NCBI GenBank assembly: GCA_037903475.1
Contig: JBAJFG010000389.1
Location: forward strand, 1,240,001 to 1,304,000
Source of the DNA: Ancylostoma caninum
Lineage: Eukaryota > Nematoda > Chromadorea > Rhabditida > Ancylostomatidae
Length of the DNA: 64,000 bases
Reading direction: 5' to 3'
The stretch's first letter is position 1, and the number at the start of each line of letters is the position of its first letter. Below, one piece after another: positions 33,784 through 46,706 of this stretch. The position numbers and the translations under genes are program-made. The notes beneath the pieces were generated by a model, which had not been told where the DNA came from, searched no databases, and saw only the letters and a program-made list of their open reading frames with translations.

Positions 33784-34674
33784 TTAGGTTGGGCAATAAG
33801 TTCGTTCGGTTTTCCTAAGGGAGTCAATACTACTGTTTTCCGCAAGCAACATTAGCCGCAACAAAGGTTTATAAAGCCCTCTTCTTCCTCTGATAGCGCT
33901 ACCAGAAACAGACAACCTCCTCAGTTCCACCTTCCTGAAAAGCCACATTGTTTGAGGCGATTAAATCCGTGGCCGTGAACTGGTACTCTTGTACGAACTC
34001 CGTAAAATGCTGAATAAAGTGGACAAAATAAGTGTTTGGCGACTGTCACGGACCTGTAGAACTAATGTGAACAGAACTGCCCTTCAATCCAGAATGTCGA
34101 CATTCTTTTTGGCAGAATTTGCACGGAGGAGTCGCACGTTCTCAGTGCGACGGGTGACCTCGTGCTGAGCGTCCTGCGTATTTTCACGAAATAGATTAGT
34201 TGAATTTAGGTGTTGCTGAGAGTTGATATCTGCAGTGCTTCTTCTTCGCTTCTAGAGCAAGACCCTGCTGATATTCGTCTCATAACTCTGGGAACAGTGC
34301 GTCCAGAACGATGGGCATGTTCCAACCCAAAATTGGCCTCTCTGGAGCAGACATCTACTTCTACGCTGTCTCTTCAACGGTAATGACTTCCATTTCAAGA
34401 TGTTGGCATCTCTAGCAACTTGAGCTCCACTTGTCCTACTGTTGTAGTCGCACAGTTGGAGGTGTCGGAGGTGGTCGCTCTTGTGGAACTGGATGGGCAC
34501 ATTTCATGCGACAGAGAATAAGACATAGCAGGAATTGGGAAAAATTGGTTATAGCATTCGTAAAGAGCAAAACAAGAGCCGCAAGAGGACCTACGACATG
34601 CAATCAAACTTAGTTCAAATCCTGGTAGAAAAAGAGTTGAAAAAAAAACCGCACGAACTTATTGCCTAACCCAA
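33784..34674. mobile_element. Non-autonomous mariner-type element (MITE-like)
   Basis: 891 bp between TA dinucleotides, with terminal inverted repeats of about 28 bp: TTAGGTTGGGCAATAAGTTC at the left, and the right end, read in reverse, TTGGGTTAGGCAATAAGTTC followed by GTGCGGTTTTT. Such TTAGGTTG-G-CAA-AAGT ends are typical of mariner elements. The interior is AC/GT-mixed and shows no DDD-type transposase in any frame, so it is likely mobilised in trans or is an old relic. Confidence 0.8.
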
Positions 34675-37603
34675 TATATACGTACATACATAGTTGTCTA
34701 CTAAACACAATCAAACGCTCCATTTAAGCAACTAAAATCGTTTGCAAACAAAGTTAGGTAATGGAATTTTTTTCAGATATTACTGGTTGGAAGACAGCCA
34801 AAATTATGTTTCTGAGACAGTGCTTGAAGGAAAAATCTAACGCAGAAGAATAATAACGACCTTACGATCCTAACACTTATATTTTTACTGTTTTGTTGTT
34901 ATTCTGCATTATTTTAATGGAGAAGAGGAGGTAACACGTGCAATACTGGAGCCAAAATTTGTTTGAAGACAATGCATGTTTGCGGTTTGTCAATCACATG
35001 CGCAGGAACCAAACTCCATCGGGGACGCCTGAGCCTCAAAGATCTAAAACTGGAAAACAAACAGAGAAGTTTCGTATCAAGCCTTTTCCAAAGCCGGAAG
35101 TTTAGCAACTTGAAGTAACGTGCGGCTCAATTGCGACTTTTGACACAAGTTCGTGGATAATTGGCAAGAAACCTGTCGTTTAGGTGATACAAATCAATAT
35201 GTCTTCGAGACGGTATGTCCTGAGACTCTTCGTAGTGGGATCACACAACCGAATGTCATGGAAATGAAAAATGCGAGAGGGCTAAACAGTAAAATAACGA
35301 TGATTCTTCGAGTGAAATGACGCAATGATCCTAGCAGACTTTTTTCCTGAACCTGCTCACGTCTGCTTTTTTTCATTAACCACTCCATGGAATACCAGTT
35401 TCTACGTCGATCTTCATTCTATACACCGCAGCTGGAAAGAGACTTCGGCAGAGGAAGGAAGGTCTCACACCTAGGACCTTTTGAGAGATATAATAAAAGA
35501 AATTTCGGAAGTAACACACCTGTGTGGACTGTGTTATATATTAAATCCATAGAAAAATAAAAGCAGTAGCATAAGGAAGAGAAAATTTGAAACGTAGCAT
35601 GAATGCCCTTGCCAGAGTAGTGGAACAAGTGGTGCATCAAAACCCAACTTTCAAGAAGCAACACAGCAAAATGATTGGGAAGCGAGCTGTTGCAGACTAT
35701 TCGCGCACGAACACGATAAAATCTAACTATAGACATGTGAACCTGGAACGATAAAATCTATTACGTCTTGGCAAGGCCAACAAAACACGATCTCAGCTGG
35801 AACAAGCTCCTCTCTCTCCTTGCGCCAGGTGTTTGCGCGTGGATGTGTGGAAATAAGCGGCTTTGCTAGCATAGATTTAGCGTCCGTATAGATCCATGTG
35901 CTCGAGAGTCTTAATGCACAGTGGCCGCACTTCAGGAAATTTTCCTGTGTGCTAGATTAATCGATTTATTGATTGGGCAACTTTGGTCGCAGAATGTAGC
36001 AGGGAAAATTTTTGGATTTGAGCTTAGGTATTGCGAGAATTATCACGAACTCGATTAAGTTTCCCGTGACTGATGTCTACATATTCGGCTCATGAAACTA
36101 TTAAGAAAAATATAATACCTAGTTTGTGCGAATCCTTGGCTGAGACCCACAATTTGCCTGTGCTTGTGCCATTAACGCACGTTGCTACGTTTCTATAGAT
36201 TCGGAATGATTCGTAAAACACATTTCTATACTAAAACTGCAAAAAATATTTCTCAATTTTTAGAGTTATCCTATGAAGACATGTGTGCTTATGGGGTCTT
36301 GACTGCCAGATTCGTTTTATCCAGGATTTTTTTGCCTTTAGTGACCAGCAAATTATACTGTGTAATTGATACAATGATCAAAAAATCCAATTTTCTCGTG
36401 CTTGCCCCTGTTTGTTATGCAAGCGTTCAGCGATTATCATTACACATGTTGTCCACTCTTCTGAACCTCGCGCACATGAGCGTTTATGCAAATATTTGTC
36501 TGAAATCCTGTCGAATAGGACAAATACGACCTGAAACGCATACAACTAGCACGAAAAACACCAGTTGGACGGCGTGAGAGGCAGTTGTTTCCCTTAGTAA
36601 AATCCTGGAAGAGGAAATAATGGCGAATTGGTTTCATTTTGTTTATCTGCTTACTCGATTATGGTTCAGAAGTTGAGGTAATAGTGAAAAAAGAGCAGTA
36701 AAACAGGAAAGAATACAGCGATGACGATACAATGTTACCTGAAAATGAAGCGATCGATGAATCGATTGGCAACCGCCATGACGGTTCAGTTATCCACGCT
36801 AGATGGTTTAATCATTCAAAAAGTCCACCTTTGCCAGAGTGTAGATGAATAAGCGTATAATTCACTTCCTCACAAAGATCTCCCAGCCGAGTTGTACACA
36901 GAATTGAACGCTTGGCCCGCTGATTAAAATGTTGCACCGTAAATCATTTGCTTCGTATCAGTATTAATCGCAATAGCCGTACAAAGAAGGCGCATATGTA
37001 GCTATAACACTGAATTAGTCTGTTACACCTTAGTCCTTATTATTAGTTACTATTCTATTGAGTATTTCTACTATCTAGTCCAGTGCCCGAAGTAACTGTA
37101 GAAAATGACGCTGTTAACGCGGTTCACTCGATAGAAAGGGGTACCGTGCAGAACTTCCAGATTGATCCCGACATCCAGCTATGGATGTACTGACACTTGC
37201 CCTTTCTGTATGCGGCAGCTCAGCTCCGAAAATAAATCAGGCTGTGAAAAAATCTCGGTTGCCCATTTGACGTATGTTCCGTTCTGCTCCTACGAATCCC
37301 TGCAAAAGTCCACGCATACTAGATTTTCGTTACAACATTGGACAGAAGATACGCGATCTTCGCAGCTATGTATATATGATTAAATGCGTGGGATGTAGAT
37401 AGAAGGCTAGGTAACACAAACGGGAGTTGACAAACCCTTTTTCACAACTGAAAGAAAATTATTCGACGCATCGGACCCTGAAGCACACGAATGAACAACC
37501 ATCTGTTTCCGCCGTGTTTTCCACAGTCATATGACGACAACGTCAGAGAGAAATATCACAGAAAACAGAGAAATAAGAAGGAATGAACCAGAAATAAGCA
37601 GTA
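34675..37603. other. Intergenic stretch, no gene seen
   Basis: Long frames such as the plus one at 36182-36577 lack splice signals or coding composition. Nothing recognisable. Confidence 0.45.
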
Positions 37604-38938
37604 CAGTCGCGTCGGTAGAATGTGAAAATTTTCGCGGGATTCGCGAGATTCGCGGGATTTGCGGGATTCTTCTATAACTTTCTTCAAAGTGAAAATTTTT
37701 TGAAAATCTAATGACTACATGCAGGCGGACAACGTTCTGCATCTTTTCATGTCTTGCACGCCTCGCACTTTTGCAGCTGTCACCAAATATTTTGAAAAGT
37801 TCCTTAATTACCTTGACCCCCCCCCCACTAATTAGAGTCATGCGTGGAAAACTCAGTGGTTTTTCGGCTTCAGCACTGACAGTTTACACGACAGAGGAAA
37901 AATATTCCAAAATCGAGAAAAATCAATTTTTTGAGATTTTGCTTTTTAAGTTTCTCAAGCGAGAATTAAGGTACTGTGGTTGCTAGAGTAGAGTGGAATA
38001 CAATGACACCATTCGAAGGGTCAAACTTCCCTGGAACTGTACTTTGAGGCGTAAATGTAATGAAATTGAGAAGAGGTCAAGATTGTTATGATGACATAGA
38101 AACACCATAGCACGATAGGAGTTGTGATTCCTTATACATCTGCTGGGGCAAAATTGCTCGTGAGCAAACATAACACCGTAGTTTGGCACTTGAATTCCAA
38201 AAATTGTGATTTTCGGCCATTTCCGAACTCTCAGAAATGAGGCAGCACTAGGTTTTCGTTCAAGGAAAACTGTTCGTCAGCGGTAGCGCATTGAGTTCTC
38301 TCTATCCTCCGGAGATTATCCCATATGATATTTAAGAACTGAGAATTTTAGCAAGTTGATCCGTGCGAATTTAAAGCAAACTTGGACGTGTGGTCAAATT
38401 TGCTGCACATTCCTGAGCCAGTGTTGGAGGCGATCCCAATTAAAACCTATGCACTTCGTTGTATCCTTACTGTGCATGCTGTGAAATGAATGGCAATACT
38501 TCGGGACAGTCCAATGAGCTGAAAAGGGTCGGCGTACATTGAAAATCCTTAATTTTTGCAGTTGAGAAAATTTTGAGCTCTCGGAATAATTTCCACATTA
38601 AGTTATTCCTGATCATCTTACGAACTCATTCCGTCTGCTTAAAATGTTCCAAAGTGTAAACTGTCAGTGCTGAAGCCGAAAAACCACTGAGTTTTCCACG
38701 CATGACCCTAATTAGTGGGCGGGGTCAAGGTAATTAAGGAACTTTTCAAAATATTTGGTGACAGCTGCAAAAGTGCGAGGAGTGCAAGACAAGAAAAGAT
38801 GCAGAACGTTGTTCCGCCTGCATGTAGTCATTAGATTTTCAAAAAATTTTCACTTTGAAGAAAGTTATAGAAGAATCCCGCAAATCCCGCGAATCTCGCG
38901 AATCCCGCGAAAATTTTCACATTCTACCGACGCGACTG
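37604..38938. mobile_element. 1.3-kb non-autonomous element with arms of about 286 bp (Tc1/mariner-like ends)
   Basis: The arms at 37604-37889 and 38654-38938 are reverse complements with few differences (for example a C-run of nine versus a short G-run). Ends CAGTCGCGTCGG...CCGACGCGACTG are flanked by TA on both sides, consistent with TA target duplication. Next to each end is a short array of GCGGGATTC/GCGAGATTC-type units, 9-10 bp long. The middle 764 bp has no long open frame. Open frames that run through the arms are not genes. Confidence 0.85.
37633..37672. repeat. Subterminal tandem array of GCGGGATTC-like units
   Basis: About four units of 9-10 bp (TCGCGGGAT, TCGCGAGAT, TCGCGGGAT, TTGCGGGAT), mirrored in the right arm at about 38875-38912. 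Repeated subterminal motifs are often transposase-binding sites; that role is inference here. Confidence 0.75.
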
Positions 38939-39355
38939 TAGAGGGGCTAAAGGAAGTTTTGCGATCAGCTGATTAGATCCCTTGGCGCCGTAAGCGCTTT
39001 TGCCCTGGAAGCACCCACTCTACCAGGCTAAACCAGATTGAGGTATCGTTTCTTTTTCATAGCCAACGCTTTGCGTTCTATTCAATAGGTTTTCTAATTA
39101 GCACCACAGTGTTGTTGCACGAATAATCTTTTGGGTCTTATAACAAGGCATTGTTGCTGCTTTTCTTCTGTTTGTGTGTATGCGAATGATGTGTTGTATG
39201 AGAGTTCAGGCCTGTCGAAGATATTACATGTAGACAGCTTACGGAAAAATGGCAACGAAGAGCCTTAACATGTCAAGAAAAGTTCAGCAGAAATGAGACA
39301 CCGAGATGGCAGCTCATGCAGTCACCAATTCATTGATAAATAAACTCCGATAACA

Positions 39356-39582
39356 GTGCAGCACGAACGCAGCCCGAACGGCGTAATGGTTCGAGTAGAA
39401 ACCTAGCAGCAACGGTTGCCAGTTGCTGCCGTCCTTCCCCCGATAGCTGCTCAAGCTGTCAGCCTTTTAGCAGCAATTGCTGAGGGACGGCGGCAATCGA
39501 GGGGAGAATGGCAGCAAATGACAACTGTTGCTGCCAGGGTTTCTACTCGAACCATTACGCCGTTGGTCTGCGTTCGTCCTGT
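39356..39582. repeat. Foldback element, GTGCAGCACGAACGC family, copy 1
   Basis: A near-palindrome of about 227 bp. The left arm GTGCAGCACGAACGCAGC... continues through AACGGCGTAATGGTTCGAGT; the right arm is complementary (ACTCGAACCATTACGCCGTT, then TGCGTTCGTCC). The centre is rich in CAGCAA/TTGCTG motifs. No coding capacity. Confidence 0.8.
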
Positions 39583-40189
39583 ATAGCTATCAGAGAGGTT
39601 TTAGAAATACACTACCAAAAAGATATCTTATAATATATCAGAGAGATATCTAAACTATGAGAAAGAAGTAATTGTGGTGGGGAGAAAAATATGATAAACA
39701 ATGAAAGTTATGCCTTCCGGCAAACATATGTAGCTCTGACATCCTAGCCGTCGTCCGTCACATCGACATTAAGGAAGTTGATCCCTAGGGGCCAGAAGCG
39801 TACGGGCGTGAACGCTGTCATTAGCTGGCCACAGCGCATTCCAGTGATAGGCCCGTTGCCTTACGTGGTGCCAACAAAAAGGCTATCGCTGAGACTGTGA
39901 CCTCCTTGGATATGGTTTGATGGATAATATCGAATTGCAGTTTGCTCCGTCTAATTCCAGCTCCTATTTCTGGCGAGTATGAAGGTACTTATAGCCTGCT
40001 GGAGGTAGAGTCAAGAAAGGAGAACTACTATGAAAAGGTTTTTGCTTTTTTGTCTAGACAACTTCGGAAGAAGGTGGAAAGACTGCCAGATCCATCATTT
40101 TAGTCCATGAAGCTCTCCGGAAGTTGCTTCTACCTTACCTGTGACTGCAGGACGTAACAGTACTATTTCACAGTACATACAAGTTCAAT

Positions 40190-40400
40190 ACATATATATT
40201 TGTATATATATTATATATTTGTATATTATATATTGTATATTATTGTATTGTATATTATGTATTATATATTTATATTATATTATATTATATTATTATATTA
40301 TATTATATTATATTCATATTATATTATATTATTATTTATATTATATTATATTGTATATTATATATTATATATTTATATATTCGTATATATATTTGTTGGG
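40190..40400. repeat. TATAT/TTATA low-complexity tract
   Basis: Some 210 bp almost purely of T and A in irregular TATATT and TTATAT units. The open frames across it are composition artefacts. Confidence 0.9.
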
Positions 40401-41596
40401 AAACATTAGGTATATGTATTTGTTGGGAAACAGAGCTAGTAGTCTCCTGAATAGACATCCGAAGCAATGGCCTGTTTTAACCATAATGGCCTGGATTACG
40501 AGAAATAGCGAATCTTTAAAACTTAAAAATGAAACCAGCATCGAGAAACTGGATAATGCTCTTCCAGCTGAAGGATGATGCAAATCGAGAAATGTCGAAA
40601 TCCATAGCGACGGAAACGGCGCCGCAGCCAATTTGGCATAGCGTTGAGACTGATCCATACTTTTCTGAGAGACGTCGAACTCGGAAAGAGTCGTTATGCA
40701 GCACGAATCCGAATCATCCTGAGGATGCCCACGGAGAAAGAACAAGTTATAATAGTCATGAGCAGCCGTTGCTAGTGGCTGATGCGACAGAATAACGACT
40801 CCACGTCCTCCCCACAAATGAAACGAGGCAATCCGGCCTAATGTGGATTCTTATAAGGCATATCCCCGTTGTGACAGACTTTCTACGTAGGAGGAGATTG
40901 ATGTAGAATTGATATGACATCAAATGCACCTCCATAATTTTATTCACATTCCTGGGCGATTATATCAAAATCTATGTTTAAGAGATGATCACTCACCTCA
41001 AAGACTTCTGGAGGGATCCAAAAGACGAAAATCTTAGCCATCTTTTCCATGACGTACACTGGTGGCTTCACCGCGACCAACTGCTATGTGTGAACTGTTT
41101 GAGAGGGCTGGGAGCTGCTATACGGGGTGACCATAGCTCACGTTTTTGCAAAAAGCTTTCCGTTCAACGCAAATAGCCTCGAAACACATTTTTAAAAAAA
41201 TGAGAGTTGCTGTGACAAAATTCGTCCGATTTTCGAGGAGATTTGCATTGAATTGGTAAGTCTTAGAGAACAAAGAGTGCTCTTTTTAGTGGTGCTAGCG
41301 GTATTCCACAAAATCGGGTCAAGAGAAAAGCATTCTTCGAACAAAAAGATCTAGCTGCTCATGGAACGGGGATTATTAAGGAAGTAACGACAAATTTACA
41401 TTTTTTTCAGAATTATTCAAATTTCTTTGTACTCCACATTCAAGCTCGGTAATGAGGGAATCGTTCTTTCTCCATCAGAGCCATCTCGATCTATTTTTCT
41501 ATTCTTTCGAAAAATTGCTCATAAATCAAGCATGGTTTTGAAAATAGTGGAGCATGCATGACCTTGGAGGTATGAAACCAGTGGTATAATCCATAC
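40401..41596. other. Intergenic stretch, no gene seen
   Basis: Opposed open frames exist on both strands at 40365-40817, but without splice context or a recognisable domain. Confidence 0.4.
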
Positions 41597-41867
41597 CAGT
41601 GGCGGACGCAGGGGGGGGGCGCGCGCCCCCCCCGAGAATGGGTCGCCAAATTTTCGAAATTACTTTACAATACAAATAAAAATCTTGTGTTAGTTTATTT
41701 TTAATTGTTTATTTTTATTATTATTTTTAATATATTTTTTATTTATTGTTTATTATTATAATTAATATTATTATTAATTTTATTTTCCATCTGGGTCCCC
41801 AAAACGGCGGAGACCCCACTTTTCTTCCCACGCCCCCCCTCCCGCCCACTTTCTGCGTCCGCCACTG
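41597..41867. mobile_element. hAT-type MITE with 8-bp target-site duplication
   Basis: 271 bp flanked by ATCCATAC on both sides (41589-41596 and 41868-41875). The terminal inverted repeat CAGTGGCGGACGCAG is perfect at both ends. 8-bp duplications and CAGTGGCGGA-type ends are typical of hAT elements. The interior is AT-rich with G/C homopolymer edges and no gene. Confidence 0.9.
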
Positions 41868-44800
41868 ATCCATACCAAACCACTATCTTAGTATGATGGA
41901 TCCGTTCCCCCTTAAGTAACAACCATTTTGCATATGTAAGTAATAACGATTCTCTTCATGTCACGTTCTTCTCCTCCTCCACTGATTTCGGGTTTCTTAC
42001 CTGAAATTTTGAAGAAGGAATTAAGCTCTCACGAGACTGGGAAAACTGAAAAAGTGTTGAAAATAGACGTTGGAACATGAAAAACCCGGGAAAGCACTGA
42101 ACCTTTTCTCCACTCACTGCTGTCAAAATTGAAAAGTATTGTCAAAATTGAAAAGTAAAGGCTCATCTTACTGCAATTCTACGATGAAAATGAATGTCTT
42201 TCATATCCTTCAAAGTAATCCCATTTTAGTGGGATTTTCCCATTGACTCAATGCACTTATAAACGCTTGCCTAGAAGACCAGTTCAGTTTCACCAGCTAT
42301 ACGAATATACGCAGCTCCAGGAAAGTTCTCGATGTATCATCATGGATACAGGAGCATCTATTAGGCGAGTTCCGCGATCCAGCTATTCTCAGAAACTTCG
42401 TGGCATGTGTGCCGCTCCAATATTCGCACATGTGCCGACCTGAACGGGCACATGCGCAAGTACTGTAGGTTTCGCATACTGGAGCACAATTGGCGCCAGT
42501 CCTAGAAAGTCCCCGTGATTTGCTTCATGTGGGGCGGGACCAGTGCCCGAAGTTTCCGAGTTGTATGAAAACGACACTTGAAATCGCAATCCGCCCCACT
42601 TCGTATAGTAAATAGAGCGCAGAATCGCTCATGTATGTTTCTTCCTATGCCGATTTCTGGATTCTGTCCTTCGGTCTAGCCAGGTTGCTGCAATCGGCAA
42701 AGAAGCCGTCATGCTCTCTGATTTAAGTGCTATATCCTAGGAATGGCCCAGGAACACTGTGTTTGGTGATACTCCAAATTTCTCTGAGCCAACAGCAACA
42801 GCAGCTGAATAATGAAAGAATTGTGAAAGATTCCACGATGTGGAACTGACCTTTTATCCTCCAGCGAAGTATGTAGGCATACTAGTGAACAAGTAATAAA
42901 TAAATTAGATACGCTCAAGTAGAAATGCGAAACTGACACCAACTGACTCCACATATAAATAAGAAAAGCATAATTCAAATCCTCCACCTCATTTTAGAAA
43001 TGAAAGACAGTTATGTTGCTGACCTGGAACAAATGTAGAATACCACAGCATACGTCTGTAAATCCCTTTCGAGTACGGACACAGCTTTCTGCGTCACCCC
43101 CATTGATAATGATTACTTGGATGAGATCCGTGGTTGGGCATTAGATAACCTTTTAGTAAGAAGAACATCCTTGCAGATTCTGCTGTGTCACGAATGAACA
43201 TCTGTCACATAACATCATAAATAATAGGAAACACTCTAGGGAAAGAATTACAACTATGGCGAGAGCAATCAAAAAGGTTCCATATTAATAGTTGCGTTTT
43301 TAAGAATCTGATGAGCAAACAAGGGACGTGTGAATGGCCTGACACTAATTATGGTAAAGATTCGGACTTTGCGTGGATTGAGCCGCTGGTGTCCTTCCCC
43401 TACCGGCAGAAGATCCTATGAACATTCCATTGATCCTGCTGGTGGATCGACAAAAACTCAGAATTTTGGCTTACAAAATAAAAAATAAATGAAAAATGAG
43501 TAGCATCTACTTTAAAGGTTGGGATTGCAGTGCAAAATAACTTCAATGAGCTATGCTCAAATTTTCATTTCTTGATGCTTTTGGAACTTTCTTGATAGTG
43601 CCCAAGAACACGGGAAATGAAGGGATAGTACTTTACTGCTTTGTGAAAAATTTGTTCACTGAACACTCCTGCAAAAGTGAGAAAAGTGAATCTAAATCTA
43701 ATCTCTCACACATTCACACTAGAACTTTTCTCTCCTTGTTCCTCGTCTTTTTCACAATCATCCTGGAATTTGGATCTCCGAAAGTGTGCACATGTTGATA
43801 TGTTCTATGAAATACTAGTTGCGATTAGTAACTGTGATTGAACATCTATTTATGTTCATGGGCTCGGAGAATAATGTTCTTTTCGGAGTGGACATATAGC
43901 TAGCGAATGAAATGCACTTAAGATCGCAGAAAGTTGCTGCCCTTGAAAGTGAAACTGCGCTCATCCAGCTTCCTTTACGCTCTGTTACTTCTCACAGCCG
44001 CATGTTTCTCAGCGGAAGATGGATTGTCTACAATTCCGTCTCATACTTCATGCCCATTCAGAATAGTTTTTCTGGATTTTAGTTTACAACATCGCAACTA
44101 CAGAGTTCCCCCCTGTTCTTTCTCCGACCCAATTAGTTAAGACTTTAGCAAGACATTACGATACGACAGTCTCGTCTCTTCCCGTTCTTTCAATACATTT
44201 GTAATAAGAAATACATGTAAAAGATTTAACAAGGCAGTGAAAGAGTTTGGCATAGGGCTCTCACGATTTCTGGATAGAAGTCTATAGTAATTTAGAGAAC
44301 TAATAAGTGATGCTACTATCATATGGGATTTACTGGCAGAAGGTCTAGCTTTCGAACTCGTCAGTACTCGAGTAAACAGGTGTCAAAGGCGTTATCATGA
44401 AGCTTTGTGACCACCTTGTCAGGCCTTTTTCCCGTTTTGATCTCCCTGCCAGATCGAAGTTGCCCTCTGACGACCACCCACGAACGTCTGAGTGTTGAAT
44501 TCTGACTTGCTAACTACTTTCTAACACTTCAGACCGGGAATTTACTTTTCTCACTAACTCTTTTTACCCGCATCATGTTTTACTTTAACCTGCTATTACT
44601 CTGCCACGAGATGGTTAATTCTTTTCTTCAAATGCCTTGATTTATGGAATCAACTTCTTATCGTTGTTTTTTTTTTCGTCACTGGTCGGGAAGTGTTATG
44701 GCTCATTAGCTAATTCGTGCCTTTTCTCTTTATAAGTCAAGAAATCCTGAAGAAATAGAAGCGGAATCCTTGAAAAATTTACGCTGCATATGAGAATCGC

Positions 44801-46359
44801 TGCACTTATCGGTTGATTGTCATTGATTTAGAGCTCACGTGTGGTAAAAAAATCTCTTCCACCCAAATCTTTTTGTGTTCATTATCACTGTCTTATAATA
44901 AACTGTAGGAGAGTAGGATTATTTAATGTGGACTGTTAGTACTAGAAGAAATTTGCATTTAAAAGCCTTACTTAGGTTGAATTACAGTAAATTGGGCAGC
45001 AAGTTCATATTTCTCCTCTAAAATAACTGTTGCCTTCAGGCAGAACGCCCAGTAAAACAGAGAATTCGCACACACTTTAGGGCCTTATACTTGAAAATTT
45101 TCTCTACTTGTACCAAATGAATCGGAAACTGGTATCCATGTATGTAGCCATGAGCGATGATCCTCGTTCACGAAACCATTGGCTTAGCTTGTCCGAGAAT
45201 CCAAAATATCCTCGTTTTGTACGAGTCTATAGGGCTTATACGAGCTTATCTTATGGTCTATCGCGCAACTGAGAACTCGTCAACATTTCCCATGGAGCAA
45301 ACAAGCAGAACCGGCTGTATTGAAAGTGTTCAGCATGAATGGTAGTCTTAAAGAGAGCTTTAGGATACTATGCGCAAAGTACGGCAGACATTGTGTAATA
45401 TGTAAACGTAAACAGCGAGTTGGTGGAGGGTTCATGGGATTAGAGATTGAAAGGGAGGGAAGTGCGACAATGAGATGAAAAAATGATGGTAAAGGGTAGG
45501 GGATGTTTTGGAGAAGAAAGAGGATATCCTGTAACTGCCTGGACTGATCAGTTCTTTTTTCAGGAAGTGAGGTGATGTACTGTAAATGTTCTCAGTTAGC
45601 ATTTTACGACTTAGCGAGTAGCAGTAAATTATTACTTCCGGAATAATTCCTCGCTAAGCCGTAAAGTCAATACATGTAGCTGGCCAGATCCTAAGTTCTA
45701 TGAATTTTTGATCATCACGCATCGCTGTGCACCATCCTATCATGTCAATTTTTGTTCCATTTTATAAACTTTTGAATTTCAAGCATTTTTCAGTTTTGAA
45801 AAGCTTAGCACTGCAGATTATTGGCGTTCCTACAACATCTATGAGGAAAGCTAATTCTCTTTTTTTTCTGGAAGTTCAATTGAAGAAAGAAAGGAACAAA
45901 GAACGCTGCTGTTTTTTAATCACCCACATTGAAATTTAGAGCTAAATTCTTGCTAGGGATAGGCAACATTGGTTTCCAGAGGCGGTGAGGGAGTGGAGGA
46001 GACAAGACCTCATGTAATGAGAGGCTAGTTAGTAGGTTATATGGATATCTGCCTTAGTTCTAAATAAACACTCTACTCGGCATCAAATATGCTGGTATCG
46101 AGTCGATCGAAGAAGTGAACTTCTAAATCTTTTTTGAAAGCTCGGTATTCTGAGAACATACGGATTCTTCGAAATGATTCAATATTCGTAGCCTCCACTG
46201 AGAAACTCGCTCTGATCGAACACTAACTATTCAGAACCTGGTTCAATTCCAAAGAGTTGAACGGCGAATGCAAAACCCATATTCCTTGAATTCTAGAAAG
46301 TTTTGGTTCATGATCAAGGGTCTATTTAAAATAAGGCTGTTTCAAAATATCACGTCGAT
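41868..46359. other. Intergenic stretch, no gene seen
   Basis: AT-rich, with many TTTT tracts and only chance frames. A short hairpin, TTTACGACTTAGCGAG.../CTCGCTAAGCCGTAAA, lies at about 45602-45668. Confidence 0.4.
45602..45668. repeat. Small hairpin repeat
   Basis: Arms TTTACGACTTAGCGAG and CTCGCTAAGCCGTAAAG pair with one or two mismatches around an AT-rich loop of about 35 nt. Origin unknown. Confidence 0.5.
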
Positions 46360-46450
46360 CCCCTTCACTCCCGCTGATGTTTGGGTATTCTTGTATACCG
46401 GGTGAGCGCCAGCAATCCTTCCAATTGGCCCTTTAGCGTGTCGGAGTCGT
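46360..46450 (-). pseudogene. 3'-end fragment of an RTE-type retrotransposon
   Basis: The minus strand reads WKDCWRSPGIQEYPN, related to the WKDCWCPLGIHEDHW end of the element at 31083-32760, and the nucleotide sequence (TGTATACCG.GCG..CACCAGCAATCCTTCC-like) agrees. Only the extreme 3' end of the coding region remains. Confidence 0.6.
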
Positions 46451-46706
46451 GTTTTAAAATATATACCTATGCAAATCATTGCTCTATAATTGTTCATTTC
46501 AATCACAACTGCGACTTCTTTTCTGTTATGCGACATCTGTCAAAATGCTACTTTCACAATGCAATTTGAAGTCCGGGAAAATTGTGGAAAAACGGCGCTG
46601 CTCTTCCAAGACAAGCAGCAAGCACACCGTTATCCAGAATGATGTTTCTAGTTATGATCGGCAGTAGCATAATGGTTACCCCCCCTGAAGTAAAAGTTTC
46701 TCTACA

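Noticed and set aside
37527..38976. Similar protein frames at 37527-37841 (minus) and 38755-38976 (plus)
   Set aside because: They are the same sequence read through the two arms of the long inverted-repeat element.
40141..40578. 145-codon plus-strand frame with Tyr/Ile runs
   Set aside because: It is a translation of the TATAT low-complexity tract.
46640..46690. tRNA-like phrase GGCAGTAGCATAATGGTTAC
   Set aside because: Resembles an A box but there is no B box at the right distance and no cloverleaf.
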